Shown: piece after piece, positions 32,062 to 41,593 of the stretch
Layout: each line of letters starts with the position of its first letter
Position numbering within the stretch: the first letter of the stretch is position 1
Source of the DNA: Actinomycetota bacterium
GTDB taxonomy: Bacteria > Actinomycetota > Actinomycetes > S36-B12 > GCA-2699445
DNA length: 64,000 nt
Assembly (NCBI GenBank): GCA_029978705.1
Contig: JAPOIY010000009.1
Location: 1 to 64,000 of the forward strand
Direction of reading: 5' to 3'
Position numbers and translations under genes: made by a program
The notes under the pieces: generated by a model
The model's input: only the letters and a program-made list of their open reading frames with translations
The model's database searches: none
Told to the model about the DNA's origin: nothing

Positions 32062-34530
32062 ATGCACAAGACTTTGGTGATCTCCACTGTTGTGGCCCTG
32101 ACCGGTCTGATGATGACGCCCGCCTCGGCCACGGCGGCGACACCGGCCCACGCTCCGGGCGTCGCCCGCGATACCGCGGTGACCCGGCAGGCGCGCACGC
32201 CCAAGCCGCACGTGACCGTCGGCAGGTGTTCGCCACGCAAGAAGCCGGCCAGGGGATACGTGCGCACCACCGTGGCAGCCGACGCAGCCCGGACCGACCG
32301 CCTCCGCGTCCTCGACGCCTGGGCGTATCTCGGACCGCGGGCAGGTGTGGCGCGGGGCAAGGTCACGGTGCAGGACCGCAAGGGGTGTGTCGTCGCCCGG
32401 GGGGTGACCACGGCAACGGGCACCTTCGCGGTGCCCTTCCGCAGGACGGCTCTGCCACGCCTGCCCCTGACCGTCAAGGTGAAGGGCGGCACCGCGGCGG
32501 GCAAGCGGTTCCACGGGACCATGCGGGCGCGCGTCTTCACGTTGGCGAAGCGGGCTCCCACGACGCAGATCTCCGTGGTGTCGACCGCCGCATCCCGCAT
32601 GGCCGACCAGCACCGCGGCTACGCCCGGTCGTGGAAGCAGGCGATGCGCAGTCTCGGGTTCAGCCGCACCGCCCAATCCTGGTCCCTTCAGTTCCGCAAC
32701 AGCCACGTCGGCTACCGACAGTTGATACGCAAGATCCGGCGCGCCGACGGGGGCGTGGACGGCTTCACGAAGCAGCTCGCGCGCCATGCCAAGAGCGGCC
32801 AACGCATCAAGGGGTTGCGGCCCAGTTCCGCGACCGCCAGTGGGCCGAAGCGGTACGGGGCGCAACAGGTGTCAGCCGCGGCGGCAGCTGACAGTTCGGT
32901 GTGTGACGTGGCCGTGCCCACCAGCGGGACCTCCCCCTCGGAGCAGATCGTGGCGAACGTCGCGGCGATCGGGATCGGCGGGTTGCTGGAGTACGCGGGC
33001 ACTCCTGCGACATCCGCGGAAGGCATCACCGGAATGTTGCTGTCCCCCTTGGGGGCGGGCTCCGAGGAGACGGTTCAGCAGGATGACGTGAACGCGGTCA
33101 TGTCGGAGCTCACGTGCATCAGCGAACAGATCGGCTATCTGTCCGACCAGTTGGCGTACATGCAGTACACGATCGACATCTCCGGTTCCGAGCAGTGCGC
33201 CTCTGACGTGTCGACTTACTTCTACGACTACAACCAGCTGCTGAACAACGCGTCGCAGTTCCCGATCAATGCCCAGAACACGTCGTTGCTGGACGACCTG
33301 CCGCAGTGGGACGGGTTGAACACCTCCTGCGCCGAGGACGTGAACGACTCCCTGTTCGGAACCGCGGGCGGCGAGGCCTCGGCATGGCAACAGCTCAACG
33401 AGAACTACTCGTCCGGAGTCGAGTGGTACACGCAGTGGCAGGTGCAGGCACTGCAAGCGAACCTGCAGTACTGGGGCACGATCCTGTACCAGGCGTTCGT
33501 GCTGGAGAACGAGTACTACAACTTCTACGGCCAGTGGGAGAACGCGGATATCATCGCCGGGGGCAGCAACGCGAGCGGTGACAGTCCCGTGTGCGCCAGC
33601 GGGTCCCTGGCCACGTCGCCCAACTACTGCGTGTACCAGTCGAACATCACCGCAGCCTTCCCTGACGACCTGTACAGCGACGAGATCGGCATCATCTCGT
33701 CGGGTACGGGCGTGAATGCGATTCCGGGCGGCATGGTCGCGTTCCCGCCAAACGAGATCTCAGGCTCAGCGCTGCACTACATCCAGGACACCAACGCTGA
33801 CGCCAACCAGTTCTACACGCCGACCGCCATGACCGGTCCCTACTGGTACAACATGTACCTCAGTGGCGTGGAGTACAGCCCCAGTCAGTGGAGCGGCTCG
33901 CCGCCGGTCACGATCTACGCGACAGGCGTGTTCGATTGCGACACGTCCTGGGGTGGCTGCCTGCCGACCGGCTTCTACGACTTCGCGTCCGAGGCGTCGC
34001 GATACTTCAACCTCGAGACGTACGACCCGGTCGGTGACGAGTACCAGATCAACCCCAACGGGTACGGCTCCGCGGTGCAGACGTTCTGGAATCCGCAGAA
34101 CACGAATCGGGCGTCGGTGTCCTGGAGCGAGGTCTCTGAGTTGGGGCAGGACGGCCCGCCCAACTCCGGCAGCAGCACCGACAAGATGGCGGCCGAGCAG
34201 GTGTTCTACGACGCCATCAACCAGACACCGGCGCCCTATCCCTCGGAGTACGCCGACGGCGGCGCCTGGTCTCAGTTCAGTGAGTCGAGCGCCAGTTACT
34301 GGACCGATGACACCACGTCCTCCATCTGGCTGCAGGCCACCGCCGTCCTTGGTGACTTCGACATCACCGCGAGCATCGCCGCCCCGCTGGGCAACAGGAG
34401 CGGATGGAAGGTGACGGATCAGAATTCCATCCCGAACACCCCGATCTTCGCGTTCCTGAGCGGCCGCACCTGGTGGCCCGGTTCCTCGAGCGCGTCGACC
34501 TTCGAACCGCCGAACCCGCCGACGTCGTGA
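32062..34530 (+). CDS. Large secreted protein of unknown family, paralogue B
   Basis: 822-residue relative of the protein at 28553. It shares the signal peptide (TVVALTGLMMTPASATAA), the basic N-terminal third with RTPKP.VTV..C and DRKGCVVARGVTT, and all ten cysteines in the same order. It also shares long blocks such as NVAAIGIGGLLEYAG, TSAEGITGMLLSPLGA, AYMQYTIDIS, DLYSDEIGIISSGTGVNA, SASYWTDDTTS and SIPNTPI. The C-terminal two thirds again hold only about six Lys/Arg. ATG 32062 is preferred; an in-frame ATG at 32026 is possible. Function unknown; probably extracellular. Confidence 0.9.
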   Translation: MHKTLVISTVVALTGLMMTPASATAATPAHAPGVARDTAVTRQARTPKPHVTVGRCSPRKKPARGYVRTTVAADAARTDRLRVLDAWAYLGPRAGVARGKVTVQDRKGCVVARGVTTATGTFAVPFRRTALPRLPLTVKVKGGTAAGKRFHGTMRARVFTLAKRAPTTQISVVSTAASRMADQHRGYARSWKQAMRSLGFSRTAQSWSLQFRNSHVGYRQLIRKIRRADGGVDGFTKQLARHAKSGQRIKGLRPSSATASGPKRYGAQQVSAAAAADSSVCDVAVPTSGTSPSEQIVANVAAIGIGGLLEYAGTPATSAEGITGMLLSPLGAGSEETVQQDDVNAVMSELTCISEQIGYLSDQLAYMQYTIDISGSEQCASDVSTYFYDYNQLLNNASQFPINAQNTSLLDDLPQWDGLNTSCAEDVNDSLFGTAGGEASAWQQLNENYSSGVEWYTQWQVQALQANLQYWGTILYQAFVLENEYYNFYGQWENADIIAGGSNASGDSPVCASGSLATSPNYCVYQSNITAAFPDDLYSDEIGIISSGTGVNAIPGGMVAFPPNEISGSALHYIQDTNADANQFYTPTAMTGPYWYNMYLSGVEYSPSQWSGSPPVTIYATGVFDCDTSWGGCLPTGFYDFASEASRYFNLETYDPVGDEYQINPNGYGSAVQTFWNPQNTNRASVSWSEVSELGQDGPPNSGSSTDKMAAEQVFYDAINQTPAPYPSEYADGGAWSQFSESSASYWTDDTTSSIWLQATAVLGDFDITASIAAPLGNRSGWKVTDQNSIPNTPIFAFLSGRTWWPGSSSASTFEPPNPPTS

Positions 34531-34572
34531 TCCCCATGCGAGGGCGGTTTCCGGGCAGGACAGGCCTTCCCA

Positions 34573-34578
34573 TAACCT
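34573..34578 (+). promoter_or_regulatory. Candidate -10 box of the ethylmalonyl-CoA mutase gene
   Basis: TAACCT about 31 bp before the start, leaving a leader that contains GGAGG. It lies in the 79-bp gap after paralogue B. Confidence 0.35.
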
Positions 34579-34609
34579 GAAGGGACGTTCCCCACTGCAG
34601 GAGGCCCCC

Positions 34610-36604
34610 GTGATGCACGCCAAGGACCGGCCGTGGATGATGCGGACCTACGCCGGGCACTCGTCGGCGAAGGAGTCCAACGAGCTGTACCGGCGGAACC
34701 TCGCCAAGGGCCAGACCGGCCTGTCGGTCGCCTTCGACCTGCCCACGCAGACCGGCTACGACCCCGACAGCGAACTGGCCCGCGGCGAGGTCGGCAAGGT
34801 CGGGGTGCCGGTCACCCACATCGGCGACATGCGGGCCCTCTTCGCGGACATCCCCCTGGGCGAGATGAACACGTCCATGACGATCAATGCGACGGCCATG
34901 TGGCTGCTGGCTCTCTACCAGGCCGTCGCCGAGGAGCAGGGAGCCGACGCGTCCGCGCTCCAGGGCACCACCCAGAACGACATCATCAAGGAGTACCTGT
35001 CCCGCGGCACGTACGTGTTCCCACCCGGTCCCAGCCTCCGGCTGATCACCGACATGATCGCCTACACCGTCACGACCATCCCCAAGTGGAACCCGATCAA
35101 CATCTGCAGCTACCACCTGCAGGAGGCGGGGGCGACCCCGGGGCAGGAGATCGCTTATGCGCTGAGCACGGCCATGGCCGTCCTCGACTCGGTACGTGAC
35201 TCCGGTCAGGTGCCCCCGGAGGAGTTCGGCAAGGTCGTCGCCCGGATCTCGTTCTTCGTCAACGCCGGTGTCCGGTTCGTCGAGGAGATGTGCAAGATGA
35301 AGGCGTTCGTCCAGTTGTGGGACGAGATCGCCGCTGAACGCTACGGCGTCACCGACCCCAAGGAGCGCCGGTTCCGCTACGGCGTGCAGGTGAACTCGCT
35401 GGGCCTCACCGAGGCGCAGCCCGAGAACAACATCCAGCGCATCGTCCTGGAGATGCTCGCCGTGACCCTGAGCAAGGACGCCCGCGCCCGCGCGGTGCAA
35501 CTGCCCGCCTGGAACGAGGCGTTGGGGCTGCCGCGGCCGTGGGACCAGCAGTGGAGCCTGCGCATCCAACAGGTCCTGGCGTACGAGTCCGACCTGTTGG
35601 AGTACGACGACATCTTCGCCGGCAGTGCGGTGATCGAGGCGAAGGTGGCCGAACTGGTCGCCGGGGCGAAGGAGGAGATCGCCCGTATCCACGACCTGGG
35701 CGGAGCCGTCGCCGCTGTCGAGTCGGGGTACATGAAGCAGCAACTCGTTGCCTCCCATGCGGCCCGGCGGGCGCGGATCGAGACCGGTGAGGACGTGGTG
35801 ATCGGGGTCAACAAGTTCGAGACCACCGAGCAGAACCCCCTCCTGGTCGACCTCGATGCGGCGATCCAGACGGTCGACCCCGAGGTCGAAGCGGCCGCCA
35901 TCGCGGCGGTCCGGCAGTGGCGTGCGGCCCGGGACGAGGAGGCGGCCACCGCGGCGCTGGCTCACCTCAAGGAGCAGGCAGCCACCACCGAGAACCTGAT
36001 GGCGGCGACGCTGGCCTGCGCGCGCGCCGGGGTGACCACCGGTGAATGGGCCGGGGCGCTGCGCGAGGTCTTCGGCGAGTACCGGGCCCCGACCGGCGTC
36101 AGCGGCGTCGTCGGGGTTGCCGAGGCGGGGGAGTCGCTCACCGCCGTGCGCGACTCGGTCGCGGCGACCGGGGCCGCGATCGGCGGCCGGCTGCGTATGC
36201 TCGTCGGCAAACCCGGCCTGGACGGCCACAGCAACGGCGCCGAGCAGATCGCCGTCCGGGCCCGCGACGCCGGCTTCGAGGTGATCTATCAGGGCATCCG
36301 GCTCACCCCCGCGCAGATCGTGGCGGCAGCCGTCGCCGAGGACGTGCACGTCGTCGGCCTGTCGATCCTGTCGGGGTCCCACATGGAGCTGGTCCCCGAC
36401 GTACTCGCGGGGCTGCGGGAGGCTGGGCTCGACGATGTCCCGGTGGTGGTGGGAGGCATCATTCCCGACAGTGATGCGGCCGCGCTGGAGGCCGCCGGGG
36501 TGGCAGCGGTCTTCACCCCCAAGGACTACGACGCCAACGCCATCATGCAGTCGGTGGTCGACGCGATCCGCGCCGCACACGGGCTGGACCCGCAGGTTGC
36601 CTGA
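34610..36604 (+). CDS. ecm: Ethylmalonyl-CoA mutase (MeaA type)
   Basis: AdoCbl-dependent mutase that turns (2R)-ethylmalonyl-CoA into methylsuccinyl-CoA. The 664-residue single chain has the catalytic barrel first (RTYAGHSSAKESNELYR, AFDLPTQTGYD) and the B12-binding domain at the end with the DxHxxG motif GLDGHSNG, SGSHMEL and VVGGIIP. Length and N-terminus match Streptomyces MeaA rather than two-subunit methylmalonyl-CoA mutase. GTG 34610 and ATG 34613 are both possible after GGAGG. ccr for the preceding step is at 52 kb and the B12 adenosyltransferase at 23 kb. Confidence 0.92.
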   Translation: MMHAKDRPWMMRTYAGHSSAKESNELYRRNLAKGQTGLSVAFDLPTQTGYDPDSELARGEVGKVGVPVTHIGDMRALFADIPLGEMNTSMTINATAMWLLALYQAVAEEQGADASALQGTTQNDIIKEYLSRGTYVFPPGPSLRLITDMIAYTVTTIPKWNPINICSYHLQEAGATPGQEIAYALSTAMAVLDSVRDSGQVPPEEFGKVVARISFFVNAGVRFVEEMCKMKAFVQLWDEIAAERYGVTDPKERRFRYGVQVNSLGLTEAQPENNIQRIVLEMLAVTLSKDARARAVQLPAWNEALGLPRPWDQQWSLRIQQVLAYESDLLEYDDIFAGSAVIEAKVAELVAGAKEEIARIHDLGGAVAAVESGYMKQQLVASHAARRARIETGEDVVIGVNKFETTEQNPLLVDLDAAIQTVDPEVEAAAIAAVRQWRAARDEEAATAALAHLKEQAATTENLMAATLACARAGVTTGEWAGALREVFGEYRAPTGVSGVVGVAEAGESLTAVRDSVAATGAAIGGRLRMLVGKPGLDGHSNGAEQIAVRARDAGFEVIYQGIRLTPAQIVAAAVAEDVHVVGLSILSGSHMELVPDVLAGLREAGLDDVPVVVGGIIPDSDAAALEAAGVAAVFTPKDYDANAIMQSVVDAIRAAHGLDPQVA

Positions 36605-36610
36605 CGACTC

Positions 36611-37045
36611 ATGGACGACGTCGCGGGCGATCTGACGGTCAGTCGCTCGCTCGTCATCCCCGCCGCCGAACTGGAGTGGCGGTTCTCGCGCTCCTCGGGT
36701 CCGGGCGGCCAGTCCGTCAACACGAGCGACTCCCGGGTGGAATTGTCGTGGGACCCCCGCACCTCGTTGACGCTGACGGACTCCCAGCGGGCCCGCCTGA
36801 CGGCCCGGGCCGAACTGACAGCGCGTGGGCTGACCGTGGTGGCCGCCGAGCACCGCAGCCAGTGGCAGAACCGGCGGGCGGCCCGGATCCGCCTTGCGGA
36901 GCGGGTCGTGGCAGCGTTGGCGCCACCCCCGCGGAGGCGTCGGCGCACCCGCCCCACGCGGTCCTCGGTGGACCGGCGCATCTCCGCCAAGCGGCGCCGG
37001 TCGGAGATCAAGCGGGGCCGGGGGCGCCTCTCCGACGACGGCTGA
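36611..37045 (+). CDS. arfB: Alternative ribosome-rescue peptidyl-tRNA hydrolase ArfB
   Basis: Frees ribosomes stalled on broken mRNA. The 144-residue protein has the GGQ loop in [22 protein letters not shown] but none of the codon-recognition domains of release factors. It ends in a highly basic tail (RRRRTRPTRSSVDRR, AKRRRSEIKRGRGR) that enters the empty mRNA channel in known ArfB. ATG 6 bp after ecm, so the two may share a transcript. Confidence 0.92.
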   Translation: MDDVAGDLTVSRSLVIPAAELEWRFSRSSGPGGQSVNTSDSRVELSWDPRTSLTLTDSQRARLTARAELTARGLTVVAAEHRSQWQNRRAARIRLAERVVAALAPPPRRRRRTRPTRSSVDRRISAKRRRSEIKRGRGRLSDDG

Positions 37046-37054
37046 GGCGATAGC

Positions 37055-38899
37055 TCACAGGTCGCCGCCGGGTGTGACCGTCATGGCCGGACGGCCGTAC
37101 GCGTCCAGGTCGCCGCCCTTGGGCACGCAGTGCATCACCTTGCCGACCGCGGCCGGATCGGGTGCGATGAGGCTGTGGCAGGTCGCCAGAGCGCGCTGAC
37201 CCCAGTAGTTGGGATGGACGGGGAGCTGCTTCATCTGCTCGATGCCCTCGTACCAGCCCGGCGACCGGTAACCCCCAGATCCGTCGACCGCTTTCCACAG
37301 GGTCGGGTACAGCGTGGCGGGGCTGTCGGACTCGTAACAGGTCTTCCAGTCGTCCGATCCCATGCAGTTGACGATCACAGGAGTGATCCAGCCGCCGGTA
37401 CGGCCCCCCCAGTCACCGGCCCAGGCGGGCGTGTTCGTGTTGTTGCCGGCGGACCGCGTGGCCGGGTAGTGCACCCGGTTGCTGCACAGTTGGTGGTCGC
37501 GCACCGCGTGAGTGGCGTCGACCACGGTGACGGGGACGTCGCCGAACTCCCGGCGCAGGGCGGAGGCCCCCTGGATGGTGCGGTTCTTCAGCAGGTCCCC
37601 GAACGCGCCGTTGAAGAAGTCGAGGTCGCCGTTGGTCAGGCCACACCCCCCGATCCCCTGGCGGCCGTACCCGGAGTCTCCGCCGAAGTCGTTCTGGAAC
37701 TGGCTCGCGGGGGGCACGCCCATCGGGTAGGTCTGGACCGCGATGGTGTACCTGCCGCGCGGTACGCCGGCCGCGTCCAGTGCGTGCACGATGTTGCGGC
37801 CCGCCGTCACGACGGCGTCCCGGGCCTTGCCGAGCCCGTTGCCGTTGTCGTAGGCGACCCGAGCGGCGCTGCCGCTGTCCGGCTTCCAGCAGGCGGACTT
37901 GAGGGGGGTGAGGAACCGCTCGACGCAGTCGGCGACGATGTCGCCGAACCCGATGTCGTTGCCCCCGATGGACAGGGAGACGACGGAGATGTCGTCCCCC
38001 TGCGCCAGCGCCTTGGTGGCGAAACGCTGCAGTTGCAGGGCCTGCCCGGTGATCCGTCCATGGGACTGGGTCTGCTCGTCGACGAAGTCGACACCCGGTT
38101 TGCCCTTGGCCCGGTCGGTGTCCACGACCGCCCCCGAGCAGGCGAGGTTCATCGCCGCGTAATCGGACCGGTTCCAGTACATCAACGCGGACGCGCTGCG
38201 GTGGCACCGTACCCCCGACAGATCGACGGAGTAGGTCGAGCGGTCGGTCAGGCCGGGTTGGGGGATCGGCTGGGCGAAGTCGCCGGGATAGGTGTCGCGC
38301 AGCGACGAGCCGAAGGCGCTGATCCACCACCGATCGCTGGTGTCGGAGACCTTGCAGTCCTTCCACGGCATCCAGTTGTCGTGCCAGCGGCCGCACCAGG
38401 GACCGTAACCGGCGTAGCTGGCCCCCTCTCCGGACATGTAGGAGTCACCGATTCCGACGACCCACTTGTGGGAGGACGCGGTCCGCACGGGGGCGGTGAC
38501 GTGCACCGCCTTGGATACCGCACCACCCTGCTGATGGAACGACGGGTGGGTGCGGGCGAACCACTTCGTCGTGTTGTACCAGGTGTGCAGGGGCACCCTG
38601 ACCCGGTAGGACGCCGTGGTCGTGGGGTACTTGAGCAGGAAGCCGTGGGGGGTGAAGTCGGAGGTGGCGACCGTGTGCCACAGCAGGTGCCCCCGGTGTT
38701 CCTGCAACTCCACGGTCCCGCGCGCCGGTCCCCCGATCACGGTGCCCCCGAACGAGGTGCCGCGCGCGGTGGCAGAGTGTTGTGTGAGGTGCACGACGGG
38801 ATGGTGCTGGGCGGGCGCGGCCAGGGCGGGCGCGGCGGTCGTCGCCATTCCCAGGGCCACCAGGCCCATCAGGCTGCGGCGGACGGTGGACACGAACAT
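37055..38899 (-). CDS. Secreted SGNH/GDSL hydrolase
   Basis: 614-residue exported esterase or lipase. A signal peptide with an early Arg pair (RRSLMGLVALGMATTAAPALA) is followed by an extra region of about 110 residues rich in His and Thr. The hydrolase domain has the nucleophile motif GIGDSYMSGEG, the SIGGNDIGFGD block and the catalytic His in HPNYWGQRAL. Many cysteines suggest disulfides. GGAGG stands just before the ATG. Substrate unknown. It is transcribed away from the repeat at 38995-39034 and converges on arfB with a 9-bp gap. Confidence 0.9.
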   Translation of the reverse strand: MFVSTVRRSLMGLVALGMATTAAPALAAPAQHHPVVHLTQHSATARGTSFGGTVIGGPARGTVELQEHRGHLLWHTVATSDFTPHGFLLKYPTTTASYRVRVPLHTWYNTTKWFARTHPSFHQQGGAVSKAVHVTAPVRTASSHKWVVGIGDSYMSGEGASYAGYGPWCGRWHDNWMPWKDCKVSDTSDRWWISAFGSSLRDTYPGDFAQPIPQPGLTDRSTYSVDLSGVRCHRSASALMYWNRSDYAAMNLACSGAVVDTDRAKGKPGVDFVDEQTQSHGRITGQALQLQRFATKALAQGDDISVVSLSIGGNDIGFGDIVADCVERFLTPLKSACWKPDSGSAARVAYDNGNGLGKARDAVVTAGRNIVHALDAAGVPRGRYTIAVQTYPMGVPPASQFQNDFGGDSGYGRQGIGGCGLTNGDLDFFNGAFGDLLKNRTIQGASALRREFGDVPVTVVDATHAVRDHQLCSNRVHYPATRSAGNNTNTPAWAGDWGGRTGGWITPVIVNCMGSDDWKTCYESDSPATLYPTLWKAVDGSGGYRSPGWYEGIEQMKQLPVHPNYWGQRALATCHSLIAPDPAAVGKVMHCVPKGGDLDAYGRPAMTVTPGGDL

Positions 38900-38994
38900 G
38901 GGGCCTCCTCGGTGACCGTGCGACTGCGATACGTGCCCGTCGGCCAGGTAGTCAGTCGTGACCCGTTCCGCCGGTTCCCTCTAGTCCTTTTGTC

Positions 38995-39034
38995 GTTACC
39001 GACCAGTAGGGCCGTGGTTACTCCCCAGTAGGGC
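38995..39034. repeat. 18-bp direct repeat with 22-bp period (possible operator)
   Basis: GTTAC-NNN-CCAGTAGGGC occurs at 38995-39012 and again at 39017-39034, exactly 22 bp apart or two helical turns. Each copy contains a small palindrome (TACnnnnnnGTA; in the second copy TACT-cccc-AGTA). It lies in the 189-bp region between the divergent SGNH hydrolase gene and the small gene at 39089, which suggests a regulator binding cooperatively on one face of the DNA. Confidence 0.7.
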
Positions 39035-39088
39035 GTGACCCGGAGCCGTGAACCGGGTCACAGTGGAGGCACCACGGCAAGGAGCGTC

Positions 39089-39286
39089 ATGACTTATTTC
39101 GATCTCGGTACCGACGGCCTCATGGAGCGTCAGGACCTGTCCACGCAGCACGACCCCTGGCGCGGCGAGGCCCCGGCCCGGACCGCCCGGTTGCGCGAGT
39201 CGGTGCCCGTCCTGCCGAACCTGGGGCTGTGGGCGGAGAGTCTCGAACTGCCCGGCCTCGACTGCAGCGCCCGCGGGCGCGACTGA
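39089..39286 (+). CDS. Small protein of unknown function
   Basis: 65-residue open frame starting MTYFDLGTDGLMERQD and ending CSARGRD. It has no signal peptide, membrane helix or known motif. AAGGAG lies at the right distance before the ATG, and the direct repeat at 38995-39034 lies just upstream, so expression looks real. The protein is acidic in its first half, with one cysteine near the C-terminus. It converges on nucS with a 12-bp gap. Confidence 0.6.
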   Translation: MTYFDLGTDGLMERQDLSTQHDPWRGEAPARTARLRESVPVLPNLGLWAESLELPGLDCSARGRD

Positions 39287-39298
39287 CGGCCCGAGCGG

Positions 39299-39967
39299 TC
39301 AGAACAGCCGCATCCCGTCGCTGAGCCCGCGCATCTCGTCGTAGTCGAGCACGATGCACCGGATGCCCCGGTCCTCGGCGAGGGTGCGGGCCTGCGGCTT
39401 GATCTCCTGCGCGGCGAACACACCGGTCACGGGGGCCAGGAGCGGGTCACGGTTGAGCAGGTCCAGGTACCGGGTGAGTTGCTCGACCCCGTCGATCTCG
39501 CCTCGCCGTTTGATCTCCACTGCCACGGTGGCGCCTTCGCCGTCGCGCACCAACAGGTCCACCGGGCCGATCGCCGTGGCGAATTCCCGCTTCACCAGGC
39601 GGTAGCCGGCGCCCAGCGGGTCCAGGCGTTCGGCCAGCAGGACCTGCAGGTGGGCCTCCACCCCGTCCTTGATCAGTCCGGGATCGGTTCCCAGATCGTG
39701 GGAGGAGTCGTGGTGCAGCACGGAAACGGTGATGACGAGTTTCTCGTCGCCCTTCTTATTGCTCACCAACCACTGGCCGGTGCCGCCTTCGGGCTCGGTC
39801 ACGGTGCACGGCGCGGTCATCCAGTTCAGTGGCTTGTAGGAGCCGCCATCGCTGTGGATCAGCACCGAGCCGTCCGCCTTGAGCATGATCAGGCGGTCAG
39901 CCTCCGGGAGGTGGGCGGACAACCGTCCCGCGTAGTCGACGGAGCACGTCGCGATCAGGAGGCGCAC
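39299..39967 (-). CDS. nucS: Mismatch-specific endonuclease NucS/EndoMS
   Basis: Cuts both strands at mismatches; in actinobacteria that lack MutS-MutL it is the mismatch-repair enzyme. The 222-residue length is normal. The N-terminal beta domain starts [16 protein letters not shown], and the RecB-like nuclease site is seen in [20 protein letters not shown] and [10 protein letters not shown]. The GTG start lies six bases after a TACCCT box (minus strand, 39974-39979), a leaderless layout. Downstream of an aldehyde dehydrogenase gene on the same strand. Confidence 0.95.
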   Translation of the reverse strand: MRLLIATCSVDYAGRLSAHLPEADRLIMLKADGSVLIHSDGGSYKPLNWMTAPCTVTEPEGGTGQWLVSNKKGDEKLVITVSVLHHDSSHDLGTDPGLIKDGVEAHLQVLLAERLDPLGAGYRLVKREFATAIGPVDLLVRDGEGATVAVEIKRRGEIDGVEQLTRYLDLLNRDPLLAPVTGVFAAQEIKPQARTLAEDRGIRCIVLDYDEMRGLSDGMRLF

Positions 39968-39973
39968 CCCCGC

Positions 39974-39979
39974 AGGGTA
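39974..39979 (-). promoter_or_regulatory. Candidate -10 box of nucS (leaderless layout)
   Basis: TACCCT on the minus strand, six bases before the nucS GTG and just past the stop of the upstream aldehyde dehydrogenase gene. Confidence 0.35.
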
Positions 39980-39980
39980 C

Positions 39981-41468
39981 CTAGGAGCGGCCGTGCACCA
40001 GCGCGAAGGTGCGGCGCACCAGATCAGCGGCGCGGGGATGCCGGTCGAAGTTGGTGATGTTCAGCGCGACGGGCAGCGGAAAACGTTCCCGGGTCGTCGC
40101 CTTGGTCCGGGTGAACTCGCGCAGGCCGTCGTCCCCGTGGATACGCCCGAAGCCGGACTCCCCGACGCCGCCCCACGGGAGGGCCGCGACCCCGGCGTTC
40201 ATCACCCAGGAGTTCATGGTCACCGACCCCACCCGCAGCCGTGCGGCCGCGCGCTCCATGGCCCGCCGGTCCTTGCTGAAGATCGCCGCGCTGAGACCGA
40301 ACGACGAGGCGTTGGACCGGTCCACGGCCTCGTCCAGGTCACGCACGGGGTTGACCACGATGACCGGCCCGAACGTCTCCTCGGTGACAGCGGTGGAGTC
40401 CTCCGGCACGTTCGTCAGCAGGACGGGCCCGATCACCCGGTCGCCCACCGACTCGGGTCCTCCGACCACCGCCTGGCCACCGCGAGCCAGCGCGTCCAGG
40501 ACATGGCGCCGGACCACGTCGATCTGCTGCGGCATGGTCATGGGCCCGTAGGCGGACTCGCGCGTGGTCCCGGGGCTCAGGGCCCGCACCTTGTCGGCCA
40601 CCCGCTCGACGAACTCGTGGTAGACGGCTTCATGCACGTACACCCGCTCGACGCCCGCGCACGTCTGTCCTGCGTTGTGGTAGGCGCCGAAGGTGGCGGC
40701 GCTGGCGGCCTTCTCGAGGTCGGCGCCCGCGTCCACCAGAACCGCGTCCTTGCCGCCCAGTTCCATGAGGACCGGGGTGAGGGACTCCGCGCAGGCCGCG
40801 GCCACCTTGCGCCCGGTGCGCGCGGAACCGGTGAACGAGATCTTGTCGACGCCGGCGGCGCACAGCGCGGCGCCCGTGCTGCCGTCACCGGTCACGAGTT
40901 GGGCGACCGGCTGGTCCGGGATCGCCTCCTGCATGGCGGCGACCAGCCAGCGCCCCACATCGGTCGTGTACTCGGAGGGCTTGAAGACCACCGCGTTGCC
41001 GGCGGCCAGGGCGTAGGCGAGCGATCCCATGGGTGTGAAGACCGGGTAGTTCCACGGTCCGATGACGCCCACGACCCCCAGGGGCTGGTGGGAGACGCGG
41101 GCGTCCTGATTGAGCGTCAGCAGGCCGGGACGGACCCGGCGGCGACCCAGGACGTGCTCGGCGTTGCGCGCGGCCCAGTCGACGTGCTCGATCGACAGGA
41201 GGATCTCCAGCAGGGCGTCGTCGGTGGGTTTGCCGTTCTCGCGGTGCACGACCTCGGCGAGCTCTTCGGCGCGGCGCGCGAGGATCGACTTCACCCGCAT
41301 CAGGTAGCGCCGCCGCTCCCGGAAGGACAGGTCACCCCACCAGCTCCCGGCGATGCGCGCCCGATCGACCGCCTCCGCCACCGCGGTGGAATCCATCAGC
41401 GGGAACTTCGCCAGGACCCGCCCGTCGGCGGGGGAGTAGGAGTCGAACGTCTGCTGGGTCTCAGGCAT
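39981..41468 (-). CDS. NAD(P)-dependent aldehyde dehydrogenase
   Basis: 495-residue ALDH-superfamily enzyme. The general-base glutamate is in [11 protein letters not shown], the catalytic cysteine in [12 protein letters not shown], and the cofactor-binding loop in [12 protein letters not shown]. Motif order and length fit the succinate-semialdehyde/medium-chain aldehyde group, but the substrate cannot be told. GGAGG lies before the ATG, and a TACGGT box sits about 30 bp upstream. nucS follows 13 bp later. Confidence 0.9.
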   Translation of the reverse strand: MPETQQTFDSYSPADGRVLAKFPLMDSTAVAEAVDRARIAGSWWGDLSFRERRRYLMRVKSILARRAEELAEVVHRENGKPTDDALLEILLSIEHVDWAARNAEHVLGRRRVRPGLLTLNQDARVSHQPLGVVGVIGPWNYPVFTPMGSLAYALAAGNAVVFKPSEYTTDVGRWLVAAMQEAIPDQPVAQLVTGDGSTGAALCAAGVDKISFTGSARTGRKVAAACAESLTPVLMELGGKDAVLVDAGADLEKAASAATFGAYHNAGQTCAGVERVYVHEAVYHEFVERVADKVRALSPGTTRESAYGPMTMPQQIDVVRRHVLDALARGGQAVVGGPESVGDRVIGPVLLTNVPEDSTAVTEETFGPVIVVNPVRDLDEAVDRSNASSFGLSAAIFSKDRRAMERAAARLRVGSVTMNSWVMNAGVAALPWGGVGESGFGRIHGDDGLREFTRTKATTRERFPLPVALNITNFDRHPRAADLVRRTFALVHGRS

Positions 41469-41593
41469 GAAGTCCTCCGGGTTGCGGCACCTCTGCCACC
41501 GTAGACGCGAACTGGCCCCCGGGCGAGGGGCGCGCGGGATTCACCACCCGGCAGCGCCGATTCCCTGCCGCGGGCGCCGGGGGCGCCGTGCGG

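Noticed and set aside
34610-36604. Methylmalonyl-CoA mutase large subunit
   Set aside because: The single chain of about 664 residues with its own B12 domain, no partner subunit gene beside it and an N-terminus like Streptomyces MeaA fits ethylmalonyl-CoA mutase; ccr is also present in the window.
34364-36853. Open frame of 829 codons on the minus strand opposite ecm
   Set aside because: It is a codon-position shadow of ecm, without ribosome-binding site or recognisable domain.
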